This document shows positions 1-11,000 of a DNA stretch of 64,000 nucleotides, piece by piece. Made by a program: the position numbers and the translations under genes. Every line of letters begins with the position of its first letter. Positions within the stretch are counted from its first letter, which is position 1. A model generated the notes under the pieces. It was not told where the DNA came from, made no database searches, and worked only from the letters and a program-made list of their open reading frames with translations. Source of the DNA: Gonapodya sp. JEL0774 (lineage: Eukaryota > Monoblepharomycota > Monoblepharidomycetes > Monoblepharidales > Gonapodyaceae); the NCBI GenBank assembly GCA_027604505.1, contig JADIIX010000123.1:1-64000 (forward strand), written 5' to 3'.

Positions 1-1144
1 CGCATTTTTGGTTGCCTGCCTATCACGGCAACGCAGTACTCTGATGGGAGCCTATCTTGAAGGCATTATAGAATGCAGTGATTGGTTCAATTGCAAGATT
101 TCTATACGGCAATCCGATTTTTCGCACAGCGAAATTGAGTGGATCTATGTAGCCTTGACGCTCAGGAAAGTTGTTTGGAAGCGTGTTGAGGAATATTACG
201 GCAGAGTACCACATCGATCAGCGGTTTATCAAGGAAACAAGCGAGACAACGCTGCCTTCATTGCAGGCACTTCATCACATTCAGTTCGTTTTCATGGTAG
301 TTGTTGGGTTCGAAGTTATGTCAATTCAGATGCATCCCACTCAAAATCAGCGATAAGGATGGAAACGACACAAATCCGTCCCCTCCTGAATCCACTTCTT
401 CGAATTGCTGGCGTTAAGGATGTGAAGTCGCGAACTTCATCGGTTATGTTTCTTCTCGAGGGACTGAAGAACATGGTCTTCAGTTTCAGTCTCGTTATAT
501 CTACGGACCCATTGCGCAGTACGATTGAAGGTCACTACGAACTAACTCTCAAATATGATGGCTGAAATCCTGTTTGGCTACCGCAGACACTTGATAATGA
601 AAATAATGAACAGAACGAGAGGACGAGTAACGGCGTGGTAACTATCCTGTGACATGCGAACACATCTCTTCCTACCAGTTCCTTTCCCGGTCTCCCCCAG
701 GTCCACGGTCTCGATCCGAGCGTAACAGTACTGAATGCCACAGACACGTTTGAGCTCAGTGTCCTTGCGTAACGGACTTATTCTGTCATCGTGGCCGACG
801 CACCGAGACGATCCGTTAACGTTTCATGTGATCTCGGCATACTGGAGGATACTGGCAGCGGAATACTGCCTGATTTTGTAACGAGCAGACCGGCGCAACT
901 CCACAACAGGGAGCCAATTGCTCCGATTGAGGCAACTCGCCAGCACATGCCCGCAAGGCCTGCTCGGCGTTTGAGTAAGGCGCATTGGAGCGTGAATGAA
1001 ATGTTCTTGATGCAGTGAAGATGATGTACATTACACGGATTTCTATAACTGGCGACTTTCTAGATTCTCGGAGATGCTATTGCGAGTGAACGACAACCGC
1101 TTTGCTGATATGGAAGCGCGTTTGGGGCTGGATTTTTCTTGCAT
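1..1144. other. left-edge stretch with no assignable gene
   Basis: I could not build a supported gene here. The longest plus-strand open frame (8-565) has no recognisable domain. A minus-strand frame at 214-23 reads like genuine protein (for example PERQGYIDPLNFAV) but has a stop just upstream and no acceptor AG that would join it to another exon. It may be a decayed gene or the tail of one that starts outside the window. Confidence 0.4.
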
Positions 1145-3580
1145 CTAAGAGTCGAAAATGGGCCCAAAGCAGGGCATGTGGTTCTGTCTGCATATTTCCA
1201 TGATTTCAATTGTACCTCGAGGATTTGACGTAATGAACACGACTTTCCACAAGCAAGCAAAGCCAGGAAGGAAATAAGATACCGGAAACTGCCTCTAGTT
1301 TACCGATTTCACTCACCCTCAGCTCCGATTCTCTTGTAAACATCTTTCAACAACTGTGCGGTATCGGGTCTCCTCCCCGTCTTCTTGGTATCTATGATGA
1401 TACGCCGTTCGGGGGCAATATTTTTGTCGATCAATTCGAAAAGGGGCTCTCCGAATGTCGCTTCCATGTCGGAAGCGATCCAGATCAAGAAGTACCGAGG
1501 GTCTTGCAGCGGTACTGACAAGGATGCACCGATGCCGGATCCTGTGCAAATAGCAACTCCGCGGGTGAACATGTGACCGAGGTAGGAGATACCCGCGAAG
1601 CGCATCGTTCGGGTCCACAGGTGTGTCGGGCGGTCGCGAACAAGGGCGCTGGTCCAATTGCCTTGAACGCCGACAGCCATGTCTGGTAGAGATAACAATC
1701 AACACATACTCTGGAAGCAATCATTTTCATCATCTGTCACAAAACTCACAGTGGCAGTCAGCGTTTGGACCCTCTCCAATGATGCCGAACGCGTGCCACT
1801 GGCTCAAAGCATGATCGCGAGCGACTCGGCCGAGAAGGCCGTTCTTTATACCGCCCTCGAACTTCAAAATTGCAGCTTTGCCATTCGGGCCCTAATATGA
1901 TCGTTGTAATTTTTGCGGTTATCGATGGTGCATGATTTGGTGAGCAAGAGGCCCTCAAACTATCGGCCTCGAGTGGTTCTCACCGGGATGACCTTTACAG
2001 GGATCCGTCGAACGGTTGTCCATGGAATAATGAGACTGGCAATAGTCGGGTTTGGGTTGTGGGTGAGGTACGCGCCAGGAATCGTGTGTCCCGCCCCTCC
2101 GAGCACTCACCAAGCCGTTATCACAATCGAGAACCAGAACTTGGCGTCCCGTACGAGAGCTTGACCAGACGAAATGTCGCCCGCATTCCCCAAGAACGCG
2201 TTCAAGAAGACGTACGCCCACAGACACGCGATACTGAACCAGCCGCACCAGCGGTGGTGGTACTCGAACACTCTGTAATACACGATGCGCAAACGCATAA
2301 GAAGCAAGTTGGGGACATTTGCAAGAGACCGAGGGAGTTGAAGGGATACTTACTCGTGGAAGCGGTAACGTACAGGTGCTTGAGCAGTCAGTATGATGAC
2401 GAAAGTAACACTGGCGACAATGAGGGAAACGACCCTTATCGCAGTGTGCACCCCTTGGAAAGAAAAGGCCAGGTACACGGAGTACTGTGTCACATTTTGA
2501 GCCGTGAGATGGCGGATCACCTTGCATCTCGATTTGCAGAGGAATGCTCACGATAAGCCATGCGAGGGCAGAGAGACCTCCACCCGAATGAATGCCACCA
2601 AACGACATGAGTAAGAGCACGACGCCCGCTCGAATCCACACCGGTATCCATCTCTTGAGCTGAATATCGAAACGGAAGAAATCACCGTTAGCATTGCCGC
2701 GAAAAAGAACAGTCTGAAAAGCCGATGTGACGTACACTCCCGATACCGGAATTGGCCATAACGAACAGTCCTCGAAGGAACAGCTCGTTCCGGAAGACGA
2801 CTGCGATGAGAATGTTACCCAGCGCAAACGATGGTGCGTTCATCTTCCCGTACGCAAAGCGGTCGGTGGCTGCGAGAGATAACAAGACTGCGTTCAGGGC
2901 TACAGTGAGGACCCACAACTACGAGTTTACATAAAGCGTGAGGTGCGAGAAGATCAATCGTGTTGTAAGAAGATGCATCGTAAACTTCAAACCACATTCG
3001 TTTCGGTTCTTTCACAAAGAAAGCTCACCCTTTTATATGTGTTAAACCAGACCCGGAAGTTGGTGGTTTTGGAGATTCGAATGTTGCTCTTTTTTACGCC
3101 TTTGCCGAGGAATGGGATGACGTATCCATCCAGAGGCCCTCCCACGAATGGTTTCAGCTCTTGACAGGCTCCTTCAGTTTCGGAGTTTTTCTCGACCTGC
3201 GTGGAATGCTGTTTAGGAAGCTTTGACTCGACATCTGTATCGTGCCAGTACGACGGAATGGAGTATCCTCGTGCAGAATTTTGTCGCAAGAGATGATGAT
3301 GATGTGAGTCAATGTTTTCCTCATCGTGCAGATCTTTGGACGCCCAGAAAGTCCATGGAACTCGGTCAGCTCCAGTTGGGTGTTCAGGATACTCGATATC
3401 CTCGTCGACGTTGCCCTCTTCGTCATCAATTGACATGAAGGACGACCACAACCCTTCTCGGGTATAACTGTAGTCTGGAGGTGGATGTGTGGGGAGCAGA
3501 GGCCACGCTGCGTTTGATTGGAGCGTTCTCCATCTTGCATTTTCCATCGAGCGTCGCGGAGAAGGCGTTTTCTCATCCAT
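1145..3580 (-). CDS. TmpA-like integral membrane protein (oxidoreductase-like)
   Basis: The spliced product resembles fungal TmpA-type membrane proteins and the membrane C-terminus of some NRPS-like adenylating proteins, which share a ferredoxin-reductase-like fold. Exon 1 (3580-3029) encodes a soluble acidic N-terminus starting MDEKTPSPRR and ends at a GTGAGC donor. Exon 2 starts at 2918 with membrane sequence (LWVLTVALNAVLLSL). Later exons carry more hydrophobic helices, a short tract WTTVRRIPVKVIPV, and the glycine-rich RGVAICTGSGIGASLS with DPRYFLIWIASD, typical of the nucleotide-binding part. The frame stops at 1309, but a GTGAGT donor at 1316 and an AG at 1244-1243 add a final exon (1242-1145) reading EVVFITSNPRGTIEIMEI and ending CFGPIFDS, the expected family C-terminus. 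In Aspergillus, TmpA affects conidiation signalling; a role here is only inferred. Substrate unknown. Confidence 0.72.
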
Positions 3581-5052
3581 TCTTTGCGAGCGCGAGTTGT
3601 GATGAACGATTACGCGTCGCCCCAAGAGCTTTGCGTTTATATTTTTGGAGCGAGAACTGTTAAAGTGTTGGAATATACATGCTGTACATGCGCTCGTCCA
3701 GGTACAACTGTAATCCCGAACAGTCCCTGGCTCCGCTGTGTCGGCACCCAGGACACCCGTCTGTGTTTTGTCCACACCAATTATTTGCGCGCAGACTTAT
3801 TCTCTAGTTGCTTACATTATATTCTTGAGCGTGCCCCGGCGGTGGGAAGGCGGCAGAAATCTTGCTCCCCCACTCACCAAATAGTTCATCTGCAATTGCA
3901 CCAAAACTTGTTTCGTCCGAGAATTATCAATATCTGCGCTCCAGCCGAGCGTCGAGGTATAGCCTCTCCATATTATATTCAGAATGATGTGTGGGGTCAT
4001 CGGGATATATGGATGGAAGGAACAGGTAGGCACAGGTGACAGTTGAATCCGCTTCCCATCCCCATACTTTCAGCCCGCCCATTGAACACCATGAGATGCA
4101 AACCATCGACTTATAGTTCGGGACGGGTGTTCTTTAATTTCCAACTCAACCTGAAGTATCGCGCAATAAATTTAAGAATAACCAACGTTGTCACATTTAT
4201 ACGACATGAAGGAGTTTGTGCACAAGCATTGTGGAAACAAGGACACCATAATGGGGAAGTTGCTCCGGGGGGAATTCATGCTAATAAGGAAGAATTGGTG
4301 GTATGCGTCTTCTTTTTGCTAATAGCATGAAAATGGACAGGGACATCAATCATTATCTTCAAAACGCATATCTCAATTGGGAAGCAAAAGCACTTCTGAA
4401 ACTCATTGCGTGGGGAAAGAGTACCACCCTGGAAACCTATCTTTGACATTCCATAATGCACTTAGTTTCTACATAGTAGCTAGATAATCTGTCGCTGGTG
4501 ATATCGTGAATCATTGGATGGCAGGAATGAAATCGTGAGGCCTGAGGTCGGATAATACCGCACACCTTCGGATAACATAATCTGCGCGGACGGAATTGTG
4601 ACGCGGACGAATCGCATTTATTTTGGCGTGCCAGAGAAATCGTCGATGTCGAACCGAAATTGTCCATCGCCTGCTGTATTTGAATCTGTGTGATTTGTGG
4701 TGAGCGTTCACGATGCAAAGAATCGTTAATCACCCTCTCCATTTAATCTCGAATGGACTTCCCCTTTGCCTCTGCAGATACTTTTTGTTCTGTCTGCATG
4801 AATGTCTGGCTGGTGGCCTCATTTCAAGCGTCGAATCGGGGGGGAAAGGGGTCGAGATCGCCACGATGATCCTCCGCGGGACGGATCAGTGGATTCTGAG
4901 CTAAGCCATGACGAAAGTGAGTCGCAATTTTGTTGACCGAGGTAAATTTATGGACATTTTTGCGCAGATGAATTGAATCTGCCCACTTCATAGAAACGAC
5001 AGCCAAAGTCGGAACCGAGTCCCGCGACGCGAAACCCACGATCCCCTCCCGC
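3581..5052. other. intergenic region between divergent genes
   Basis: This 1.5 kb separates the starts of the TmpA-like gene (-) and the Ser/Pro-rich gene (+), so it should hold both promoters. It is AT-richer than its flanks. Scattered frames lack family resemblance or good splice signals. Confidence 0.5.
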
Positions 5053-6057
5053 ATGCGCGAACAGCGCCGCCCTTCGTTGATTTCCTTTTTATCCTCAAGT
5101 AGCACCAAATCCAACAACTATCAATCAGACCCGGACTTGGTGCCCTATCGACCAATCTCGGCTCACTTCGCGGACTCGTACACCTCGGCCACACTCACCG
5201 CGATTCCCACTTTGGAAGAGTCGCTGCCACTCTCGAGGTCAGGTGCCTCTGATGTACGTAAAGTTCGTGAAATCGATTCCTCAAACTCTGCCCAAGTACA
5301 TCAAACACGGCGAGGGTCCTCGACATCCCATATCGCATCATCCGATTCCGACGACCCGCGACGTGTACCTTCTGCATCATCCATCTCGAACTACAACCTA
5401 CGAACAACAGATGGTGCGGACCATCTCAACCCAGAAACTGTTACGTCTTCGCGACTTCTAGCTAGGAATCACATTTCCCGCAAATCCCGCCACGTCGCCC
5501 CGTCTGGCTCCACTGTGGACCCGTCGAACCACCCTCTCCCACACCCTATCACGCTTCCTTCTGCTAATGCAAACTCTCTCAGTTCCCCTGAGCTGTCTCC
5601 GAGGAGTTCCCGCAGGCCCCACCGATCCTCCACGTCCGGATCCGACGTGGACCATCTGAAGCGTGCCTTGGCAGAGCCAATCACACCTCCACCTACCACT
5701 CCAAACTCTCCGCAGTTAGCACCCCGCCGGCGTCCCACCTCTACTCACGGCTCTGTGGAAACGGAGAGCACACCGCCACCGACGGAAGCCCCCTCACTAC
5801 GGTCCCGTTCCATGTCAGCACGGGCACCGGAGGTGCAAGGACATCGTACCAGTCGTCCCATGCCACGCCCGCCTTCCGAAAATATGGATAATGGCGGGTC
5901 TTCCCCTGTTTCAGCCCCCACGACCAATGTTCCCCGAGGGCAAGACGAAATCGGGCCCAGTCAATCGACTGATATGGTGCGGAAACGGAGAACTAGGACG
6001 TCGACCAAGAATGAAAATTCGCTGAAGGCTCGGCGAAAGTCGATGGCCAAGGATTGA
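5053..6057 (+). CDS. Ser/Pro-rich low-complexity protein with basic tail
   Basis: An uninterrupted 334-residue frame starting at ATG 5053. The protein is dominated by Ser, Pro, Thr and Arg, with runs such as SSSTKSNN and EPITPPPTTPNSP and many SP/TP dipeptides that could be proline-directed phosphorylation sites. The C-terminus is strongly basic (VRKRRTRTSTKNENS, LKARRKSMAKD), resembling a nuclear localisation signal. There is no signal peptide, transmembrane segment or recognisable domain, so it is probably disordered. The absence of introns is unusual beside its intron-rich neighbours. Function unknown; that it is a real gene rests on the long open frame and consistent composition. Confidence 0.6.
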   Translation: MREQRRPSLISFLSSSSTKSNNYQSDPDLVPYRPISAHFADSYTSATLTAIPTLEESLPLSRSGASDVRKVREIDSSNSAQVHQTRRGSSTSHIASSDSDDPRRVPSASSISNYNLRTTDGADHLNPETVTSSRLLARNHISRKSRHVAPSGSTVDPSNHPLPHPITLPSANANSLSSPELSPRSSRRPHRSSTSGSDVDHLKRALAEPITPPPTTPNSPQLAPRRRPTSTHGSVETESTPPPTEAPSLRSRSMSARAPEVQGHRTSRPMPRPPSENMDNGGSSPVSAPTTNVPRGQDEIGPSQSTDMVRKRRTRTSTKNENSLKARRKSMAKD

Positions 6058-6420
6058 AAGGGACATATGTGCACGTAATTAGATGGACTGCAGTGGATAA
6101 TTCGGCTCAAATGACTTGTTCTGTGGGGTCGTGGACATACGTATGATGTAGAGGTGTAGTTTGTGTTTTTGGGCGTCCTATTGTCGCTCCAGTTTATGGT
6201 TTTTTTGATATTTTTTCCGCACGTTCAAGGAAGAAGAAATTATAGTAATGATGTTTCACCTAAAGTTCGTGTAGCCGAGGTTGTGAGCACTCAAGGCTCT
6301 TGCCCAATCGTTCCTTTCCCACTTCGAAGACGAACAGAACCCGACTGCACGCTTCGTTTGACACGGTTAATGTATTTCAAATACTTCAATTAAATGACTA
6401 TAGTCCCCCTAAAAGTCAGA
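6058..6420. other. convergent intergenic region
   Basis: This lies between the 3' ends of the Ser/Pro-rich gene (+) and the CipC-like gene (-). I see nothing beyond expected 3' UTR sequence. Confidence 0.5.
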
Positions 6421-7416
6421 TTACGCGTGATCTTTTTGGGAGAGGCCTTCGACGTGTGCCATGACCTGGGGAACCCATTGAGTGTTCAGCAAGACGATTT
6501 AACACACAAAGAGTGTTCAGCAACGTACTTGCGCCTCGAGCTCCTTAATCTTCTCCTTCTGCATGGGACCGTGTTTTGCTTCGTAGTCCTGGACGTGTCT
6601 AAGGGAGTTGAACACGGAATTGAATGGAAGTGAGCGATGGTCCCTGGTCCTGACCACACAACATTGCGAACTCACTTTGCGACCTCGTAGGAGACAAAGC
6701 CAGCGAGAGCAGCTTTCGCCCTGAAAGAATAAAATACGGGAAAGACCGTGTCAGTTCTCACGGGAGGTCCCAAACAAGTTAGATTTTCCTGGAGGCTTAC
6801 CCCTGGTGGTGAGCGGGGGGGAGGCCCTTGCCTTCGCGGTGCTCCTCGTACTTTTTGTAAGCGAGAGCTCCAGCTCCACCCTGAATTGAGTCGGAAGAGT
6901 GTCGATGAAATGTGAGTGCCACGATGAATGGGGAAGGGTAATATGGGACAGGCTGATAGATAACTCACAGCGATAGCGTCAATGAGGAAGTGGGCTAAGT
7001 GACACGATTCCAAGTTGAGAAAGGCATGTGAGATCCAAAAATGAAGTAATAATGGATAAGGGCCGCAACCAGACCAGATAGGCATGCGAAAGTAGGAAGG
7101 GATGGCGCGGTGAACGAAAGTCCAGATTGTGTGGTAATGAGTGGGTCGATCCGTTGTTGGGGTCGGTAAGCGAAATGCCGAAGCCGTAGAGAGTTCAGGA
7201 GTAGGAGCAATGCGGAGATTCGAGCAGGCAGGAATTTAGAAACAGAGAGAAGGATGACGATTCGAAACAGCGTTTGTGGGAGGAATGGCAACGGGTCGCG
7301 AAACACAGCAAAGTGAAGCCGATAAACGAAGGGCAAGAACAAGGGAGATGGGCGCGAACGGGTTAGCGGAGTAAGAAACAAGAATCTGGCAGGCAGGGGA
7401 AATACTGACAGGACAT
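6421..7416 (-). CDS. CipC-like (DUF3759) small protein, six exons
   Basis: Splicing six exons gives an approximately 90-residue protein of the CipC/DUF3759 family, small fungal proteins first seen as concanamycin-induced and often stress-responsive. Exon 1 is only 7 bases (ATG TCC T, 7416-7410) before a GTCAGT donor. Exon 2 is 26 bases (6994-6969), giving MSSHFLIDAIA. Exon 3 from 6880 encodes GGAGALAYKKYEEHREGKG, then come AKAALAGFVSYEVAK, a charged helix YEAKHGPMQKEKIKELEAQ, and a tail VEGLSQKDHA ending at TAA 6423-6421. All junctions keep the frame and use GT-AG. AxAxFxSYE and KKYEEH-type helices are the family hallmark. It is shorter than typical CipC proteins (about 100-130 residues), lacking the usual MSWF-type start. 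A TATA box lies about 75 bases upstream. Molecular role unknown. Confidence 0.8.
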
Positions 7417-8082
7417 GTTCAGGTTGCGAGTTTGAGTTTTCGAAGTTGCGGAAGTTTGCAAGTTTGAAATGAATGGGAAATGAACGGTTTTATACCCGAG
7501 GATTTGCCGCCGCGGGCCACCCAGCCAACGCCAAGATCCGCCCAAAAAAAAAAGACAAAACAAATGACACCAAAAATCCTCTGTAAAATATTGAAGATTA
7601 GCGTTGGCTGCTTTAGGAAAACGATCAATACGATATGCCGGTACGCGTTATCAGAAATTTCGCAAGGGGTTGGTTTGTTTGAGACAGGATCACACGGATT
7701 CATAAGAACTTTGCTGAGTCCAAGCTCCGTTGCTCACCTGGCTTGCTTTTTCCTGTTTGAAACACCGTCACAATAAATATGACTTCTCAAAAGTTTTGAT
7801 TTTGACCGTCTGTAGTTTTGGAGCAACACCAACCTTGGTTGGGTGCAGGCTCTTTGGGGTTGTGGCACTGGAAGTTCAAGACAATTTCACTATCACTGCG
7901 CTTTTAGCCCAGCAGAACAAAAACACTATGTAGCATTATTGCGACTAATCACTTTAAATAAACCAGAACTTATGATGGTGATGAATTGTGATGACGCCGA
8001 TGATGATGTTTGCAAAAACGCAAAGACAAATCAAACACTCATCTACCCACAACGAATGCTGGACTTCGCAACCACCAACTTT
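7417..8082. other. intergenic region between tandem minus-strand genes
   Basis: This holds the CipC-like promoter and the 3' UTR of the RING-between-RING gene. A plus-strand frame at 7480-7776 runs through the promoter and shows no domain. Confidence 0.5.
7488..7494 (-). promoter_or_regulatory. TATA box of the CipC-like gene
   Basis: On the minus strand GGGTATAAAACC lies about 72-78 bases before the ATG at 7416. A strong TATA box fits an inducible gene such as a CipC-like stress gene; induction is inference. Confidence 0.55.
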
Positions 8083-11000
8083 TCAGAAGTTGATCAGCTT
8101 CTTCAGCTTTTTCACATCGATACCCTTCGTCGCTGCCTCCTTCTTCAAATCATTCACAGCCCGCTCCCCCGCCGCTGCTGCTCTCAGTCGATTCTCAGTG
8201 ACTGAATCACCGTAGAGTTTGCACTTTCCGGGAACGTTCTGTCAAAGTCAAGGGCGTCACGAACGGGTAGAGGTGAAACCGGTCAGCGGTCATATCTTAC
8301 AAAAAGAATGATTTCGTTTCCGCCCGAGAAAACGTACCCCAAAGTGATCGTATCCAGATATCTGCTTGTCGCACACGTAGCACATGCCTGTTGGCCCCAC
8401 AAGAGGAATATATCATACCGCTTTAGACAACCCATCAAGGCGATCATTCCCACTCACATGTCGCGCACGTGGGGCACGTCATCTGTCAAAGCCAACGACG
8501 CCACCAATGACTTGTTGAGTCCGCGTTCAAAGCACATAACGAAGATGCGGGGCTACGCTCCCCTCCTCACCTTGTTGCAACCTTCTTCCTTGAAGTACTT
8601 GGATTTACATTTCGGACAAGTTCGAACCATGGCCTGAGTCATGGCCTCCTCCACCTTGTGCTTCAGTCCCAGTTCGTCATCTTCTTTCAGCAAATCTTGA
8701 TGTCCGGCCGGGCACACCACACACAAACAATCGATCGATGAGCGAGATCTGACTGACTGACCATCGTGTGTTCTCGGAACTTACCGTCGCACCGCTGTGG
8801 CAGGTGATTGTGCTTCCGGCACCGCCTGCACGATATCACTCGGCACGCTTCGTTAGCACAGTGGAAAAGCGTGTCTCGCTCTGGCGAGGTGGTCACTAAG
8901 CAAGGGAGGAAGCAAAGAGCGTAAGTCCCAACCTGAAAGACCTGCGAGACGATAACCACCCCCATAAAGTCACTCACTGATGGCACCGTAATCACAGAAA
9001 GGGCAACGCACGAGGGTACCGCTGACAAGAACTTTCGACTGAAGAAAAGAGTACGTCGCCCGAGATTGTAAGTTTGAAACCTCTGGACTTTCGCACTCAC
9101 GGCTGAGACGGATTCAAAAGCTCGTCGAAGCTCCTCTTCTTGACCTATTTGGCAGCGAAAGGAGAAAGTTCACTCAGCAACAGGTTGCTTGAATACTGAT
9201 CAAACCTAAGAAAGGACTCAGTCTGCTCAACTCACGAAGTTTGAGATATCCCTGGTAGGTCGCCTCGGGGAGAAATCGGCCTGCAACAAGCAAGTTCTCA
9301 AATACTGGACGAGACGTCGGCCTATTTCAAATACTTACGAATCTCCCATTCCGGAAACTCGTGCTTGCATTCAGCATCCGAGTAAATACACGGAAATGTC
9401 GTTTGCCCTGGCAAGTGTTCATACGAATCATTCACCATGATACCTCCTCGAAAGGTGATCCAAAATGACTCACTCAACCCGATCCTCGTCTCTGCGGCAT
9501 ATCTCGCACAATTCAAGCAGAACACATGACCCGCCGGGCACTCGCAAATGTCGTCTGGAAATGCGTGGTCGTCCGTGAAGCAACAAGAGCACTCCACAGT
9601 CGGGATCTCGAAATCCTCATCGTTGTCCATTTCTGTGTGAGGCTCGATCGATAGAAATGCACCGGGCATAGTAGGAGTGGAAGTGTGCAGAGGCAACGAT
9701 GGAAGCGGAGCCTCCGGGCGTCTGGTCGAGATGGTGCAAGTGGTCAGTTAGAGTGCGGAGAACGAATGCTTGATGGTGTGAACTCACGTCGCGCCCATAG
9801 TCCTGACAACTTCCTTGCCTTTTCCTTTTCCCGTCACCCTCTCGCCCCGCTTTGGATACTTACCGTCTGCTTTCACAACTTCTTCCGCAACGAGGCCCAG
9901 GTTATCAGCCTTCCCCATGTGGAACTGCAATCTCTCCAACAAGTAATCAGGGTCGGCTGCTGGAAACGACTCAGCAAGAAGATCGAGTTTGAGAATGGTA
10001 GAGGAGGGAGGGGGTGGTGTTGGTGCTCGCGGAGTCGGGGGAGGTGCGCTCGGTGGGCCGGAAGACGATGAGCCTGCCGGAGGGCCTCCTGGAACTGTGT
10101 TTGCACGAAGGGCGAAGCCAGTAGTTAAAGGAATGGACGCGGCTGGAGTTGGCTGATCGGGAACGAATACTGGAGGATTACTTGCTGGACTTAGATCCGT
10201 TGTGGGAACCGCTGTCTCAACCGGAACAAGACGGAGCATGAGGCTGTGAGAGAGGCGGATTGACAGCGGTGGAAGCGGAGCTAGATCCGGTAGGAGTGGA
10301 GGAGCTGTAAGCAGCTCTTCGTGCTCGTCAAGAGGTAAGCGATATGAGTGTTCGAGAGTGGGGTCTTCGAGCGGCAGGGCGAAATGAGAATGTCCTGGAG
10401 CCAATTTTATCTCATCTTCAACCCCAGAATGGAGAGGTACTACCATGGTGAATTCGATGTCTTCAGGTTCTTCTATATCAGCTATCGCGTCATTTATCGC
10501 TTCGGCGGCCAAATCGCGCGGACCGTCCGTGATGTCAGCAAGGTGAAAATGCTGGTCCTCGCGAGCAGGTGCAACATTCCCAATGGGTACATAGCCGCCA
10601 GTGGCGAGATTCTCCTCTACGGCTTGTTCATCACGGTCCAGAGGCACCTGTGCACCAGGTGCTGTGACAGCGACATGTGCATCCTCGGCTATCAAAACAT
10701 CGAAGTGAACTGGGTCCTCCTCCTTGAGTTTAGGCTCTCCCAGTTCTCTACCAAGACGGAGAGCAGTCCCACCTCCGTGCACATCATGAGCGGCGGGTGC
10801 ATCACCAGCGGTAATTATATCCTCTCCCGGCACCCGATCATCCTCCACCCCCAAAAGTTGACGTTCTCCCAATTCTAGACGATGATGGAAAGGTGCCTCA
10901 TCTCGGGTCGCCACATCGTCAATAGCAACTTTATCCACGAGGAAGAGAGCACCGTCAGGTACTACTTCCTCCACCACAGGACGAGGTCCCGGCAGTTCCG

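Noticed and set aside
1319-1720. Other minus frames over the TmpA-like gene
   Set aside because: Arg/His/Pro-rich shadow frames; the conserved CTGSGIG frame is the coding one.
9685-10071. Plus-strand ORF opposite the RBR ligase
   Set aside because: It is the antisense shadow of the CUE-like and Pro-rich coding exon; the RING motifs fix the minus strand as coding.
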